A stretch of DNA of 45,007 nucleotides from Virgifigura sp964551315 (GTDB lineage: Bacteria; Pseudomonadota; Alphaproteobacteria; Dongiales; Dongiaceae), in contig CAZKCM010000035.1 of assembly GCA_964551315.1 (NCBI GenBank), positions 1-45,007 on the forward strand, written 5' to 3'. Of the stretch, positions 15,748 through 24,767 are shown one piece after another. A program made the position numbers and the translations under genes. The notes beneath the pieces were generated by a model that was not told where the DNA came from, did not search any database, and saw only the letters and a list, made by a program, of their open reading frames with translations. The number at the start of each line of letters is the position of its first letter. Position 1 is the stretch's first letter.

Positions 15748-16638
15748 ATGCAGCCGTCCTTCGCCGCACGGACCCTGCGCGACCTGCTCGCCTGGCTCAC
15801 CATCTTCGTCTTCATGTTTCCGCTGTTCTGGTGGGTCCTGGCGTCGTTCAAGCCCTATACGGCCATCTTCAACACGGCGCCGGTCTACTTCGACTTCGAG
15901 CCGACGCTCTCCAACTACGCCGTCACCCTGCTCGGCCGATCGCGGGTCGAGGCGATGATGGAACAGGGCGGCATCGGCGGGGCCGCGGGCGGCGCCTCGT
16001 CCTACTACTCGATTCCGGCGATTCTCGATTCGACGATCGTCGCCGTCTGCTCGACGGCGCTCGCCCTCGTGATCGCGACGCTGGCCGCCTATGCGCTGTC
16101 GCGGATGCGGTTCCGCGGACAGCAGCATTTCGTGTTCTGGATCCTGTCGCAGCGGATGATGCCGCCGATCGCCCTGGCGATTCCGATCTTCTTCATGTTC
16201 CGCGACCTTGGGCTGCGCGACACGCATGTCGGGCTCATCATCGCCCACACGCTGATCAACCTGCCGCTGGCCGTCCTGCTGATGAAGAGCTTCTTCGACG
16301 ACGTTCCCAAGGACGTGGACGAGGCGGCGATGATCGACGGCGCCACGCGCGTCCAGACCTTTGCGAAGGTGGTGCTGCCGATGGTGCGCGGCGGCCTCGC
16401 CGCAACGGCGGTCCTGTGCTTCATCTTTTCCTGGACGGAATTCCTTCTGTCCCTGCAGCTCACGAGTTCGATCCGCACCGTGCCCGTCAAGATCTCGACC
16501 TTCGTCACCTCGACGGGAACGGAATGGGGATTCATCACGGCGCTGGGCAGCGCCGCGATCCTGCCGTCCTTCATCTTCATCCTGCTGGTCCAACGGCACC
16601 TAGTCCGGGGCCTCACCCTGGGTTCGCTGAAGGATTAG
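15748..16638 (+). CDS. Sugar/polyol ABC transporter permease (MalG type)
   Basis: The 296-aa membrane protein has an EAA loop DVDEAAMIDGATRVQTFAKVVLP in the second half and the typical MalG-type start LTIFVFMFPLFWWVLASFKP. An unusual Gly/Ala-rich insert (EQGGIGGAAGGASSYYSIP, about residues 71-90) lies in the first periplasmic region before the conserved IPAILDSTIVA helix. It partners the upstream permease. Confidence 0.92.
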   Translation: MQPSFAARTLRDLLAWLTIFVFMFPLFWWVLASFKPYTAIFNTAPVYFDFEPTLSNYAVTLLGRSRVEAMMEQGGIGGAAGGASSYYSIPAILDSTIVAVCSTALALVIATLAAYALSRMRFRGQQHFVFWILSQRMMPPIALAIPIFFMFRDLGLRDTHVGLIIAHTLINLPLAVLLMKSFFDDVPKDVDEAAMIDGATRVQTFAKVVLPMVRGGLAATAVLCFIFSWTEFLLSLQLTSSIRTVPVKISTFVTSTGTEWGFITALGSAAILPSFIFILLVQRHLVRGLTLGSLKD

Positions 16639-16688
16639 GAACCGATGAAGCACGCATCGCCACAGAACAAGCAAGGGGAGGAAAGCCG

Positions 16689-18215
16689 ATGAGCTTCAAG
16701 AAGCACGATCGACAGACATTCATCGCCGATACGGCCCGGGCCTTCAGTGAGCGGCGCATTTCGAAGCGCGAGTTCCTGAGGAAGATGGCCTTCGCCGGCA
16801 TCGGTTTCTCGGCATTCGCGACCACCTTTCTCGGCCGGAGCCGGCCGTTCGGCGGACTGACGAATTGGGGCACCAGCGCCGCGGCGGCGCAGACGCCGGA
16901 CGACGTGGCGGCGTGGCTCAAGGACGTCGGGGGGCAGTTCCGGGGAACGACGATCCGCTACTCGACCGAGGCAACGCCGCCCTCAATCGTCGCGAATCAG
17001 CTCGCCAAGGAAGAGTTCACCAAGCTGACCGGGATCGAGGTCGAGGTCGAGATCGTGCCACTGGAGCAGGTCCTGCAGAAGGCGACGCTGGACGTGCAGG
17101 GTCAGCTCGGCACCTACGATCTCTACTATCTAGACCAATCCTGGATGGCGACCTTCGCCCAGGACACGGTGGATCCGAAAGAGTACTACGCCTCGAATTC
17201 TGAGCTCGCCATGCCGGGCTTCGATTGGGACGACTTCTCGAAACCTCTGGTCGACGGCATCTCCATGTACGACGGCAAGATGGTCGGCATTCCCTTCGAC
17301 ATCCCGATCTTCATCCTCATGTACCGCCGGGACCTGTTCGAGAAGCACGGCATCGAGGTCCCGACGACGATGGACGCCTACATGGACGCCGTGAAGACGA
17401 TCCATGCGGCCGAATCCGGCAACGGCATCTTCGGCACGACGGGGCAGCTGAAGTCCGGTCACTATTCGCTGAACTGCGATTGGACCGCGTGGCTATGGGC
17501 CCACGGCGGTTCGGTCTTCGACAAGGACGGGTTCTTCTGCGGCGGCGACGAGGACGGCCTCGCCGGGCTCGCCTATATGCAAGAGCTCGTCAAGCACATG
17601 CCGCCCGCCGCCACGACCTGGACCTGGGACGGCGAGAGCCAGTCAGTCGCCCAGGGCCAAGCGGCGATGCTGATCTCCTGGGGCGAGTTCTTCCCCGGCT
17701 TCGATGGAAACAACTCGAAGGTCGTCGGCCTGATGGAGGCCGCGCCCCCGCCGAAGGAGAAGAAGCTGCGCTCGCCGGAAAACGCCGGCTTCGGCGAGAT
17801 CCCGCATATCGGCCACCAGGGCGGATCGGCGATCGCCCTGTCGCGGTATTCGCAGAACCCGGAGGCGGCCTGGATCTTCATGCAGTGGGTCTGCTCGAAG
17901 GACGTCATGGCCCGGTCGTCGATCCTCGGCGGCGGCGCCTCGCCGATGCGCAACTCGTCCTTCACCGATCCCCGCGTCAAGGAGATGGCAAAGGTCGGTC
18001 CCGGCACGACGCGCCATTTCGACGCCGTCAAATGGACGATCGACAACGCGATGGGATCGGAACCCGACATGCCGGCCTGGGCAGAGATCTCCAACAACGT
18101 GATCCCGGTCGAGCTCGGCAAGCTCCTGGCGGGCCAGTACGGGTCCGGCCGGGAGTGCATGGAAGCGATCAAGAGCCAGGCGGATCGGCTCGCCGAACCG
18201 TTCCGCAAGGCCTAG
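16689..18215 (+). CDS. Sugar/polyol ABC transporter solute-binding protein
   Basis: The 508-aa protein is longer than the usual 420-aa sugar-binding protein. The N-terminus has a Tat-like signal with a Lys-Arg pair (SKREFLRKMAFAGIGFSAFATTF), ending in SAAAAQ near residue 67. It then has TIRYSTEATPPS, FTKLTGIEVEVEIVPLEQVLQK and a central GIPFDIPIFILMYRRDLFEKHGIEVP. SD GGGGAGG lies 8 nt before ATG at 16689. The gene is followed by a strong stem-loop. Size and features recall polyol or glycerol-type binding proteins, but the ligand is unknown. Confidence 0.92.
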   Translation: MSFKKHDRQTFIADTARAFSERRISKREFLRKMAFAGIGFSAFATTFLGRSRPFGGLTNWGTSAAAAQTPDDVAAWLKDVGGQFRGTTIRYSTEATPPSIVANQLAKEEFTKLTGIEVEVEIVPLEQVLQKATLDVQGQLGTYDLYYLDQSWMATFAQDTVDPKEYYASNSELAMPGFDWDDFSKPLVDGISMYDGKMVGIPFDIPIFILMYRRDLFEKHGIEVPTTMDAYMDAVKTIHAAESGNGIFGTTGQLKSGHYSLNCDWTAWLWAHGGSVFDKDGFFCGGDEDGLAGLAYMQELVKHMPPAATTWTWDGESQSVAQGQAAMLISWGEFFPGFDGNNSKVVGLMEAAPPPKEKKLRSPENAGFGEIPHIGHQGGSAIALSRYSQNPEAAWIFMQWVCSKDVMARSSILGGGASPMRNSSFTDPRVKEMAKVGPGTTRHFDAVKWTIDNAMGSEPDMPAWAEISNNVIPVELGKLLAGQYGSGRECMEAIKSQADRLAEPFRKA

Positions 18216-18245
18216 ATTACCCCTCCATGCCTCGACATCACCTTT

Positions 18246-18274
18246 GCCGCCGGTGCCGTTCGCGCACCGGCGGC
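18246..18274. terminator. Intercistronic stem-loop after the binding-protein gene
   Basis: A perfect 11-bp stem (GCCGCCGGTGC / GCACCGGCGGC) encloses a 7-nt loop, 30 nt past the binding-protein stop and 22 nt before the kinase gene. There is no U-run. Like malE-malF REP elements it could protect upstream mRNA from 3' decay, so transporter genes exceed enzyme genes in expression. Confidence 0.75.
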
Positions 18275-18296
18275 CCCCTTCGACACTGATGCGGCC

Positions 18297-19826
18297 ATGA
18301 AGAAGGACCTCGTCATCGGTATCGATTCCTCGACCACGGCGACCAAGGCCATCGCCTGGGACGCGACCGGCCGGCCCGTCGCCGAGGGGCGCGCGCCGAT
18401 CCCGCTCGCGAATCCCGGCCCTGGCCTGTTCGAGCAGGATCCGGCGGACTGGTGGGGCTCGACCGTAGCCGCTGTCAGGGGGGTGCTGGCGACGGTCGAT
18501 CCCGCGCGCATCGCCGCCGTCGGCATTTCGAACCAGCGCGAGACGGTGGGGCTGTTCGACGAGGGCGGCGCCCCGCTCCGCCCCGCGATCGTCTGGCTCG
18601 ACGAGCGCGCCAAGCGGCAGGTGCTGAGCTTTTCCGCCACGTTCGGAGAGGAGCGAATCCACGCGATCAGCGGCAAGCCCCGCGACATCACGCCCCCGGT
18701 CTACCGCTTCGTCTGGCTCAGGGAGCATGAGCCCGAGACCTGGGGCCGGATCGGTCGGATCGCCGAGGTCCATGCCTTCCTGACGCACAGGCTGACGGGG
18801 GAGTGGGCGACCTCCACCGCCTCGGCCGACCCCATGGGCGTGCTCGACATGGCGGCGATGGACTGGTCCGGCGAGCTGCTCGCGGCCCTAGAGCTGTCAA
18901 CGACCCAGTTGCCGCGGCTTGTGCGTCCCGGCGGCGTGACCGGACAGGTCGCCGCCGCGGCGGCCGCGGAAACCGGCCTGCGCGAAGGCACGCCGGTCGT
19001 GGCCGCCGGCGGCGACGGGCAGTGCGCGGGCACCGGAACCGACGTCTTCGCCGCCGGCCGCGCCTACATCAATCTGGGGACCGCCGTCGTGTCCGGCAGC
19101 TACGGCGAAGACTATGCCCACGACACCGCCTTCCGCACGATGACCGCCGTGGCGGAGCGCGGCTACATTTACGAATCCTGCGTCCGCACGGGCACGTTTC
19201 TCGTGGACTGGCTGGTGCGGGAACTGTTCCAGATCGACCCCAAGCAGCAGCCGACGATCTTCTCGACGCTCGAGGCCGAAGCCGCAGCATCGCCCATCGG
19301 CGCGCGCGGCCTCGTTCTCGTGCCCTATTGGTCCGGCTGTATGCCGCCCTACTGGGACACCTCGGCACGCGGGGTGATCGCCGGCCTGTCCGCCTCGCAC
19401 GGACGGGGCGACGTGTATCGCGCGATGCTGGAGGGGATCGCCCTCGAGCAGGCCATGGTGACACGGCGCATCGGCGCGGCCGTGGGGCGGCCGGTGGACC
19501 ACTACACCGCGATCGGCGGCGGCGCGTCGTCCGACCTGTGGTGCCAGATCCTGGCCGACGCATCGGGCCTTGCCGTGCAGCGCTCGGGCACGGTCGAAGC
19601 CTCTTCGCTCGGCGCCGCGATGGCGGCGGCCGTCGGCGCCGGCTGGTTCCCCTCGATCGCGCAGGCGGCGAACGCCATGGCCGGCCGGGCGGTCCGAACC
19701 TTCGAGCCGAGGCCGCAGGCCGTCGCCCGCTACGCCGAGCTCGGCGCGATCTACGAAGAGCTGTGGCCGGCGCTCTCGGCCTGGAACCGGCGTCTGTCCG
19801 CCTTCGCAGAACACGACCATGGATGA
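18297..19826 (+). CDS. FGGY-family carbohydrate kinase (glycerol/xylulokinase-like)
   Basis: The 509-aa ATP-dependent sugar or polyol kinase begins LVIGIDSSTTATKAIAWD (phosphate 1 loop) and has AVGISNQRETVGLFDEGGAPLRPAIVWLDERA. The ISNQRET string is glycerol-kinase-like, but the protein also shows xylulokinase-type PPVYRFVWLREHEPETW and a C-terminal AIGGGASSDLWCQILADASGL (adenosine site). It would phosphorylate a terminal hydroxyl of the imported compound. Downstream enzymes act on C1-phosphorylated substrates, so an alditol or ketose kinase is likely. Confidence 0.9.
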   Translation: MKKDLVIGIDSSTTATKAIAWDATGRPVAEGRAPIPLANPGPGLFEQDPADWWGSTVAAVRGVLATVDPARIAAVGISNQRETVGLFDEGGAPLRPAIVWLDERAKRQVLSFSATFGEERIHAISGKPRDITPPVYRFVWLREHEPETWGRIGRIAEVHAFLTHRLTGEWATSTASADPMGVLDMAAMDWSGELLAALELSTTQLPRLVRPGGVTGQVAAAAAAETGLREGTPVVAAGGDGQCAGTGTDVFAAGRAYINLGTAVVSGSYGEDYAHDTAFRTMTAVAERGYIYESCVRTGTFLVDWLVRELFQIDPKQQPTIFSTLEAEAAASPIGARGLVLVPYWSGCMPPYWDTSARGVIAGLSASHGRGDVYRAMLEGIALEQAMVTRRIGAAVGRPVDHYTAIGGGASSDLWCQILADASGLAVQRSGTVEASSLGAAMAAAVGAGWFPSIAQAANAMAGRAVRTFEPRPQAVARYAELGAIYEELWPALSAWNRRLSAFAEHDHG

Positions 19827-21156
19827 CTCCGCGAGAAAGTCAATGAATTGGAATGCGCTCATCAGCGACGTTGTCGCGGGCCGGTGGACCGACCCGGAAA
19901 CGGGGCAGCCGGCCAAGGTCCCCTTCGATACGATCCGGATCGAGGAGGATCTCGACGGCCGGGAGGCCGAGCTGATCGCGCCGCTGAAGCTCGGCGATCG
20001 GCTCGCGGTCGTCTCCGACGGCCACACGGTCGAGGTAATGGGACGCCGCGTCGCCCGCGCCCTTCGCTCTGTCGCGACAATCGACGAAGTGGTCCTGCCC
20101 GGCGGCGTCAAGGCAACCGAGGCGGCGGTCGAAACGATTCAGGATCGGACCCGCCACGCCGACGGCATCGTCGCCGTGGGATCGGGCTCCATCAACGACG
20201 CCTGTAAATACGCAACCTTCAAGGATGGGCGGCGCTACGCCGTGTTCGGTACCGCGGCGTCGATGAACGGCTACGCCGCATCGACGGCCTCGATCACCCT
20301 GGCCAGCGGGCTCAAGACCTCGCTTCCGGCGCATGCGCCCCGCGGCATTTTCCTCGACCTGAAGGTCTCGGCCGGCGCCCCGGGCTGGCTCACGGCGGCC
20401 GGTCTCGGCGATTCGCTGTGCCGGCCGACGGCGCAGGTGGATTGGCTCGCCTCGCACCGCCTCTTCGGCACCTTCTACTCCCAGACGCCTTACATCCTGC
20501 AGGAAGCCGACGAAGGGCCGATGCTGGACAGCGCACCGGGGCTCGCCCGCGGCGAGGTCGAGGCGGTCGGCCACCTGCAGCGGGTTCTGACCCTGTGCGG
20601 CCTCGGCATCTGCTTCACCGGCGTCTCGCATCACGGATCGATGGGAGAGCATCAGATCTCTCACTGGATCGACATGTTCGCGGGCGACCGGCATCCGGGG
20701 ACCACGCACGGCCAGCAGGTCGGCGTCGCCTCGCTCACCATGGCGCGTCTCCAGGCGCGGATCCTGGCCATGCCGACGCCGCCGGAGGTCAAGGCGACCG
20801 TGGTGGACGAGGCCGCCATGCTGCGGCGCTATGGCCCGGAGGTCGGCCCGTCCTGCGTCGCGGAACTCCGGAAGAAGGCGCTCGACGAGGCCGGAGCGGC
20901 GGCGTTCAACGACAGGCTGCGACGGATGTGGCCGGATCTGCGGCGCGAGCTCCTCGCCAAGACGGTACCGGTCGAGCGAATGCGCGCGGCGCTCGCGGCG
21001 GCGGGCGGTCCCACGACGGCGGCGGAGCTCGGCATCGACATCGGCCTCTGGCGGGATGCGGTGCGCCACGCCCACGAGATCCGGAACCGCTGGTCTTTCC
21101 TCGATCTTGCGGCGGGCGCCGGAATCCTCGAGGACTTCGTGGCGGAGGAGGCGTAA
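19819..21156 (+). CDS. sn-glycerol-1-phosphate dehydrogenase-like (AraM/EgsA family) enzyme
   Basis: The protein of about 445 aa belongs to the iron-alcohol-dehydrogenase fold branch that oxidises glycerol-1-phosphate to DHAP. It has the nucleotide loop AVGSGSINDACKYATF, a TAASMNGYAA strand, GLGDSLCRPTAQVDW (metal Asp), GSMGEHQISH (metal His) and HPGTTHGQQVG (second metal His). It overlaps the kinase end at 19819; ATG at 19843 is an alternative. At 445 aa it is longer than AraM (about 390). In an operon with a kinase and a class II aldolase it may oxidise C2 of a longer alditol-1-phosphate, yielding a ketose-1-phosphate. Confidence 0.87.
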   Translation: MDDSARKSMNWNALISDVVAGRWTDPETGQPAKVPFDTIRIEEDLDGREAELIAPLKLGDRLAVVSDGHTVEVMGRRVARALRSVATIDEVVLPGGVKATEAAVETIQDRTRHADGIVAVGSGSINDACKYATFKDGRRYAVFGTAASMNGYAASTASITLASGLKTSLPAHAPRGIFLDLKVSAGAPGWLTAAGLGDSLCRPTAQVDWLASHRLFGTFYSQTPYILQEADEGPMLDSAPGLARGEVEAVGHLQRVLTLCGLGICFTGVSHHGSMGEHQISHWIDMFAGDRHPGTTHGQQVGVASLTMARLQARILAMPTPPEVKATVVDEAAMLRRYGPEVGPSCVAELRKKALDEAGAAAFNDRLRRMWPDLRRELLAKTVPVERMRAALAAAGGPTTAAELGIDIGLWRDAVRHAHEIRNRWSFLDLAAGAGILEDFVAEEA

Positions 21157-21195
21157 TGGCCGTTCGCACACCTCCCCACTTCGGGATTTAGATCG

Positions 21196-22275
21196 ATGGC
21201 CTCCGTCGACATCCGCGGCGTCCGCAAGCGTTACGGCGATCTCGAGGTCATCCACGGCATCGACCTCGAGATCGAGGACGGCTCTTTCGTCGTTCTGCTG
21301 GGCCCCTCCGGCTGCGGCAAGACCACGCTCCTTCGCATGGTTGCCGGGCTCGAGACCGTCTCATCGGGCGAGATCGCGATCGACGGCAAGGTCGTCAACG
21401 ACCTCCACCCCAAGGACCGCAACATCGCCATGGTGTTCCAGAACTACGCCCTCTATGCCCATATGAGCGTGTTCGACAACATGGCGTTCTCGATGCGGCT
21501 CAAAGGCGTCGCGCGGGAGGAGATCCGCCGGAAGGTGGAATGGGCGGCCGCGATCCTCGGGCTGGAGCCGTATCTCAAGCGCTACCCCCGCGAGCTTTCG
21601 GGCGGGCAGCGCCAGCGCGTCGCCATGGGACGCGCCATCGTCCGCGATCCCGCCGTGTTCCTCTTCGACGAGCCGCTCTCGAACTTGGACGCGAAGCTGC
21701 GCGTCCAGATGCGCACCGAGATCAAGGCGCTGCACCAGCGCCTCAAGACCACGACGGTCTATGTCACGCACGACCAGATCGAGGCGATGACGATGGCCGA
21801 CCGCATCGTGATCCTGCGCGACGGCGTGATCGAGCAGGTCGGCCGGCCGCTCGAGGTCTATGACCGTCCGGCCAACCTGTTTGTCGCGGAGTTCATCGGC
21901 TCGCCGGCGATGAACCTGTTCCGGGGCGAAGTCACGGCGATCAACGGCGCGCCCTGCGTCCGGAGCGACGGCGGAATCGAATTGCCGCTGCCGGACAGCG
22001 CCCCGGTCCAGGCCGGCGCGCAGGTCGTCTATGGGATTCGTCCGGAGCATCTCGGCTTCACCTCGGACGGGGCCGGAATCCCGGCGACGGTCAACGTCGT
22101 CGAACCGACCGGTCCCGAGATCCACGTCTACGTCGATATCGGAGGCCGGGAAGTCTGCGCGATCACGGACGACCGCCTAGAGATCGAGCCCGGAAGCGCC
22201 GTTCGCCTGATGCCGCGGCCGGACCGTGTTCATTTGTTCGACGCAGAGAGCGGAAAGGCGCTCGCCCATGGATAA
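21196..22275 (+). CDS. Sugar ABC transporter ATPase (MalK/UgpC type)
   Basis: The 359-aa ATPase has Walker A GPSGCGKTT, FQNYALYAHMSVFDNMAF, signature ELSGGQRQRVAMGRA, Walker B VFLFDEPLSNLDAKLR and H-loop VTHDQIEAMT. The C-terminal regulatory TOBE domain (about residues 235-355) includes YGIRPEHLG and GPEIHVYVDIGG. It powers the two permeases upstream, and its end overlaps the next gene by 8 nt. It is the only ATPase in the operon. Confidence 0.94.
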   Translation: MASVDIRGVRKRYGDLEVIHGIDLEIEDGSFVVLLGPSGCGKTTLLRMVAGLETVSSGEIAIDGKVVNDLHPKDRNIAMVFQNYALYAHMSVFDNMAFSMRLKGVAREEIRRKVEWAAAILGLEPYLKRYPRELSGGQRQRVAMGRAIVRDPAVFLFDEPLSNLDAKLRVQMRTEIKALHQRLKTTTVYVTHDQIEAMTMADRIVILRDGVIEQVGRPLEVYDRPANLFVAEFIGSPAMNLFRGEVTAINGAPCVRSDGGIELPLPDSAPVQAGAQVVYGIRPEHLGFTSDGAGIPATVNVVEPTGPEIHVYVDIGGREVCAITDDRLEIEPGSAVRLMPRPDRVHLFDAESGKALAHG

Positions 22276-23398
22276 ACGGCACCGCGCCGGCGATCGCCGC
22301 ACGCGTGCACAGGCAGGAGCGGTGGTGCGTAAGAGAGATTCAAAGCACCGCGAAAAGCGGCCGGCGGACAACGGCGCCGAAACCGCCGCCATCGCGGTCG
22401 ATCGCGAGGAGCAGCTCACGACACGCGCGGCCTGGCTCTACTACACCGCCGACATGACGCAGGCGCAGATCGCAAAGCGCCTCGGCCTCAATCGCGTGCG
22501 GGTCAACCGCATGCTGGCGCAGGCGCGGGAGCAGGGCATCGTCCAGATCCGCATCAATACGCGGCTGGCAAGCTGCGTCGCGCTGGAAGGGAAGCTCGCG
22601 GCGCGCTTCGGCCTGGACGAGGCGATCGTGGTGCCGACGCCGGCCGACCCCGGCAAGGTCCCGCATGCGGTCGCGATCGCGACCGGCATCGCCCTTTCGG
22701 ACCGCATCCGCGACGGCATGTCGGTCGGCGTGGGCTGGGGACGGACGCTGCGCATGAGCCTCCAATCCGTAACGCGACGACCGGTCCGGAAGCTTTCGGT
22801 GGTCTCGCTGATCGGCGGCCTCACCCGCGGTTCGGTCATGAACGCCTACGAAACGGCGTCCCACCTCGCTGATCTCTTCGACGCCGAATGCTTCTATGTT
22901 GCGGCGCCGGTCTTCACCGATTCCGCGGCCACGCGGGACATCCTGATGGAGCAGCCGATGCTGCGCGAGGTCTTCGACAAGGTGCGCGCCGTCGATCTTG
23001 CTGTCGTGTCCGTCGGCTCATTGACCCGGGACGCGACGATGCTGAAGCTCGGTCTCATCGAACGGGACGACGTGACCTCTCTGCGGCGCGCCGGGGCGGT
23101 CGGCGACATCTGCGCCTACTGGATCGACGCCGAAGGGCGGATCATCGATCACCCGTTGAACCGCAAGGTCGTGGCATTGAGCCCGCAGGAGCTCCGCGAC
23201 ATCCCCAGCGTCATTCTTGCCTCGGGGGGGCGCGACAAGGTGGCGCCGCTCTACGGAGCGCTTGCGCAAGGCTACGGGAACGTTCTGATCACGGACGAGG
23301 CGACGGCCGAGGGCATATTGCGGGTGGCGGACGGCAAGGCCGCCCAGCCGCCGGTCCGGCAAACGCGGGCGTCGCCGCGCAAGGTCACCGCCGGATGA
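22268..23398 (+). CDS. SorC-family transcriptional regulator
   Basis: The 376-aa regulator has an Arg/Lys-rich N-terminal extension of about 45 residues, then the HTH LTTRAAWLYYTADMTQAQIAKRLGLNRVRVNRML. The SorC sugar-binding domain has GVGWGRTLRM, SLIGGLTRGS, VVSVGSL and RRAGAVGDICAYWID. Its ATG at 22268 overlaps the ATPase gene by 8 nt, so the regulator is made from the operon it probably controls. It probably senses a phosphorylated intermediate. It is a clear paralogue of the SorC protein at 1.5-2.6 kb, especially in the TRAAWL and RAGAVGD segments. Confidence 0.9.
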   Translation: MDKRHRAGDRRTRAQAGAVVRKRDSKHREKRPADNGAETAAIAVDREEQLTTRAAWLYYTADMTQAQIAKRLGLNRVRVNRMLAQAREQGIVQIRINTRLASCVALEGKLAARFGLDEAIVVPTPADPGKVPHAVAIATGIALSDRIRDGMSVGVGWGRTLRMSLQSVTRRPVRKLSVVSLIGGLTRGSVMNAYETASHLADLFDAECFYVAAPVFTDSAATRDILMEQPMLREVFDKVRAVDLAVVSVGSLTRDATMLKLGLIERDDVTSLRRAGAVGDICAYWIDAEGRIIDHPLNRKVVALSPQELRDIPSVILASGGRDKVAPLYGALAQGYGNVLITDEATAEGILRVADGKAAQPPVRQTRASPRKVTAG

Positions 23399-23454
23399 CC
23401 TCCGGCGCGCAAGGAACGAATGACGAAACAGATCGATTGAAGGATGGCGTAAGA

Positions 23455-24159
23455 ATGGAAAAGGCGGAAATGGCGTTGCGGCGCGGTATCGTCGATGCGT
23501 GCCGGTCGATGAATGCCATGGGCATCAACCAGGGTACCTCCGGCAACATCAGTGCGCGTTATGGTGACGTCATGCTGATCACCCCGTCCGGCGTGCCCTA
23601 TGAGGAGATGATGCCGGAAGACATCGCGCGGATGCCCATCGAGGGCGAGTACGGCCATTGGGAGGGGCCGATGCAGCCCTCCTCGGAATGGCGTTTCCAT
23701 CTCGACATCATGCGGGCGCGGCCCGAGGTCGGCTCGGTGGTCCATACGCACAGCACCTACGCCACGACCCTGGCGATCTGCGGCCGCGAGATCCCGGCGC
23801 TCCACTACATGATCGCGGCGGCGGGCGGCCCGAACATCCGCGTCGCGCCCTATGCCACCTACGGCACGAAGGAACTGTCCGACAACGCGCTGAAGGCGCT
23901 TGAGGGACGGACCTGCTGCCTGCTGGCCAACCACGGCATGATCGCGACCGGCCCCACCCTGAAACGGGCGATGTGGCTGGCTGTCGAGCTCGAGACGCTG
24001 GCGCGGCAGTACTATCATTCGCTGCTGATCGGCGGACCGCAGCTGCTGTCCGACACCGAGATCGCCGGCGTCATCGAGAAGTTCAAGAGCTACGGTCCGC
24101 GCCCGGAAACGGCGTCGGAAGGCAATGGTTCCGGGGCCTTGCGGGCGGACGGTCGCTAG
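23455..24159 (+). CDS. Class II aldolase, L-fuculose-1-phosphate aldolase type
   Basis: The zinc-dependent aldolase of about 234 aa has GTSGNISARYG, LITPSGVPYEEM (phosphate site), SSEWRFH (catalytic Glu), VVHTHSTYAT (zinc His-x-His) and LLANHGMIATG (third zinc His). It also has a LHYMIA tyrosine like that of FucA. It would split a ketose-1-phosphate into DHAP and an aldehyde. ATG at 23455 is chosen; a longer form from ATG at 23395 overlaps the SorC stop as ATGA. It closes the operon and supplies the last step of the inferred pathway. Ribulose-5-phosphate epimerase relatives share the fold, so stereochemistry is open. Confidence 0.9.
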   Translation: MEKAEMALRRGIVDACRSMNAMGINQGTSGNISARYGDVMLITPSGVPYEEMMPEDIARMPIEGEYGHWEGPMQPSSEWRFHLDIMRARPEVGSVVHTHSTYATTLAICGREIPALHYMIAAAGGPNIRVAPYATYGTKELSDNALKALEGRTCCLLANHGMIATGPTLKRAMWLAVELETLARQYYHSLLIGGPQLLSDTEIAGVIEKFKSYGPRPETASEGNGSGALRADGR

Positions 24160-24203
24160 CCACGCTCGGAAGCCGGGGATTCTGCATGCCGGTCCGCCCC
24201 GAC

Positions 24204-24419
24204 TTATGCGTCCATCAGCCGGTCCACGCCATCGCCGACGATGTCTGACCGGTCACGTCTGCGCAGCCGGTTCCGGAACTGAGCGATCGCCAGCTCAACG
24301 GCGGCCTCTCTCGGCATCGCGCCATCCACATTTATCGTCGCCACAGGAAGCCGCTGCGGCAAACCATCGCGACGGCGCGTCGCCCTGTAGAAGATCACGC
24401 GATATGGTGCCGTTTGCAT
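24204..24419 (-). CDS. Small conserved-looking hypothetical protein
   Basis: The 71-aa basic protein (starting MQTAPYRVIFYRATRRRDGLPQ) has an amphipathic helix MPREAAVELAIAQFRNRLRRRD. The ordered sequence, GGAGGGG upstream and codon pattern support a real gene. I do not recognise the family. It is convergent with the aldolase gene and divergent from the phosphoribosyltransferase, whose intergenic FNR-type box it could share. An in-frame ATG at 24452 would add 11 low-complexity residues. Confidence 0.6.
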   Translation of the reverse strand: MQTAPYRVIFYRATRRRDGLPQRLPVATINVDGAMPREAAVELAIAQFRNRLRRRDRSDIVGDGVDRLMDA

Positions 24420-24567
24420 TCTCCCCTCCCCGCCCGGCGGATCTCCGGACACATGGATTGGCCCTGTCCCGAGGACGGCGGCCCGGCGACCATGGGACGC
24501 CCGGACGGCCGCACCGTAGATCCCCGTTCGTTCCGCAATAAACTAACGCTGCGGGAGCGGCTCCGCG

Positions 24568-24581
24568 TTGACATGGATCAA
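24568..24581. promoter_or_regulatory. FNR/FixK-type box (TTGAC-ATGG-ATCAA)
   Basis: It matches the FNR/FixK consensus TTGAT-N4-ATCAA at 9 of 10 positions. It lies in the intergenic region between the small minus-strand gene and the phosphoribosyltransferase, about 190 bp upstream of the latter. It is one of six such sites between 24.5 and 34.9 kb. Confidence 0.7.
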
Positions 24582-24767
24582 GCAGGCCCAGGCTCTCGCG
24601 GAGGTCCGGGCAAATGTCGGTCCGGGCCGGTCATTGCGGGAACCGCCGCGCCGCAGACGCCTTAATTGGTTACGCAACGGCTGAACCCCCGCCGGCCGCG
24701 GGCGTTTCAATACGATCCTACGAAGAGTCTTAGAATCGCGATGTGGTCAGCCGGATTGGACGAACCG

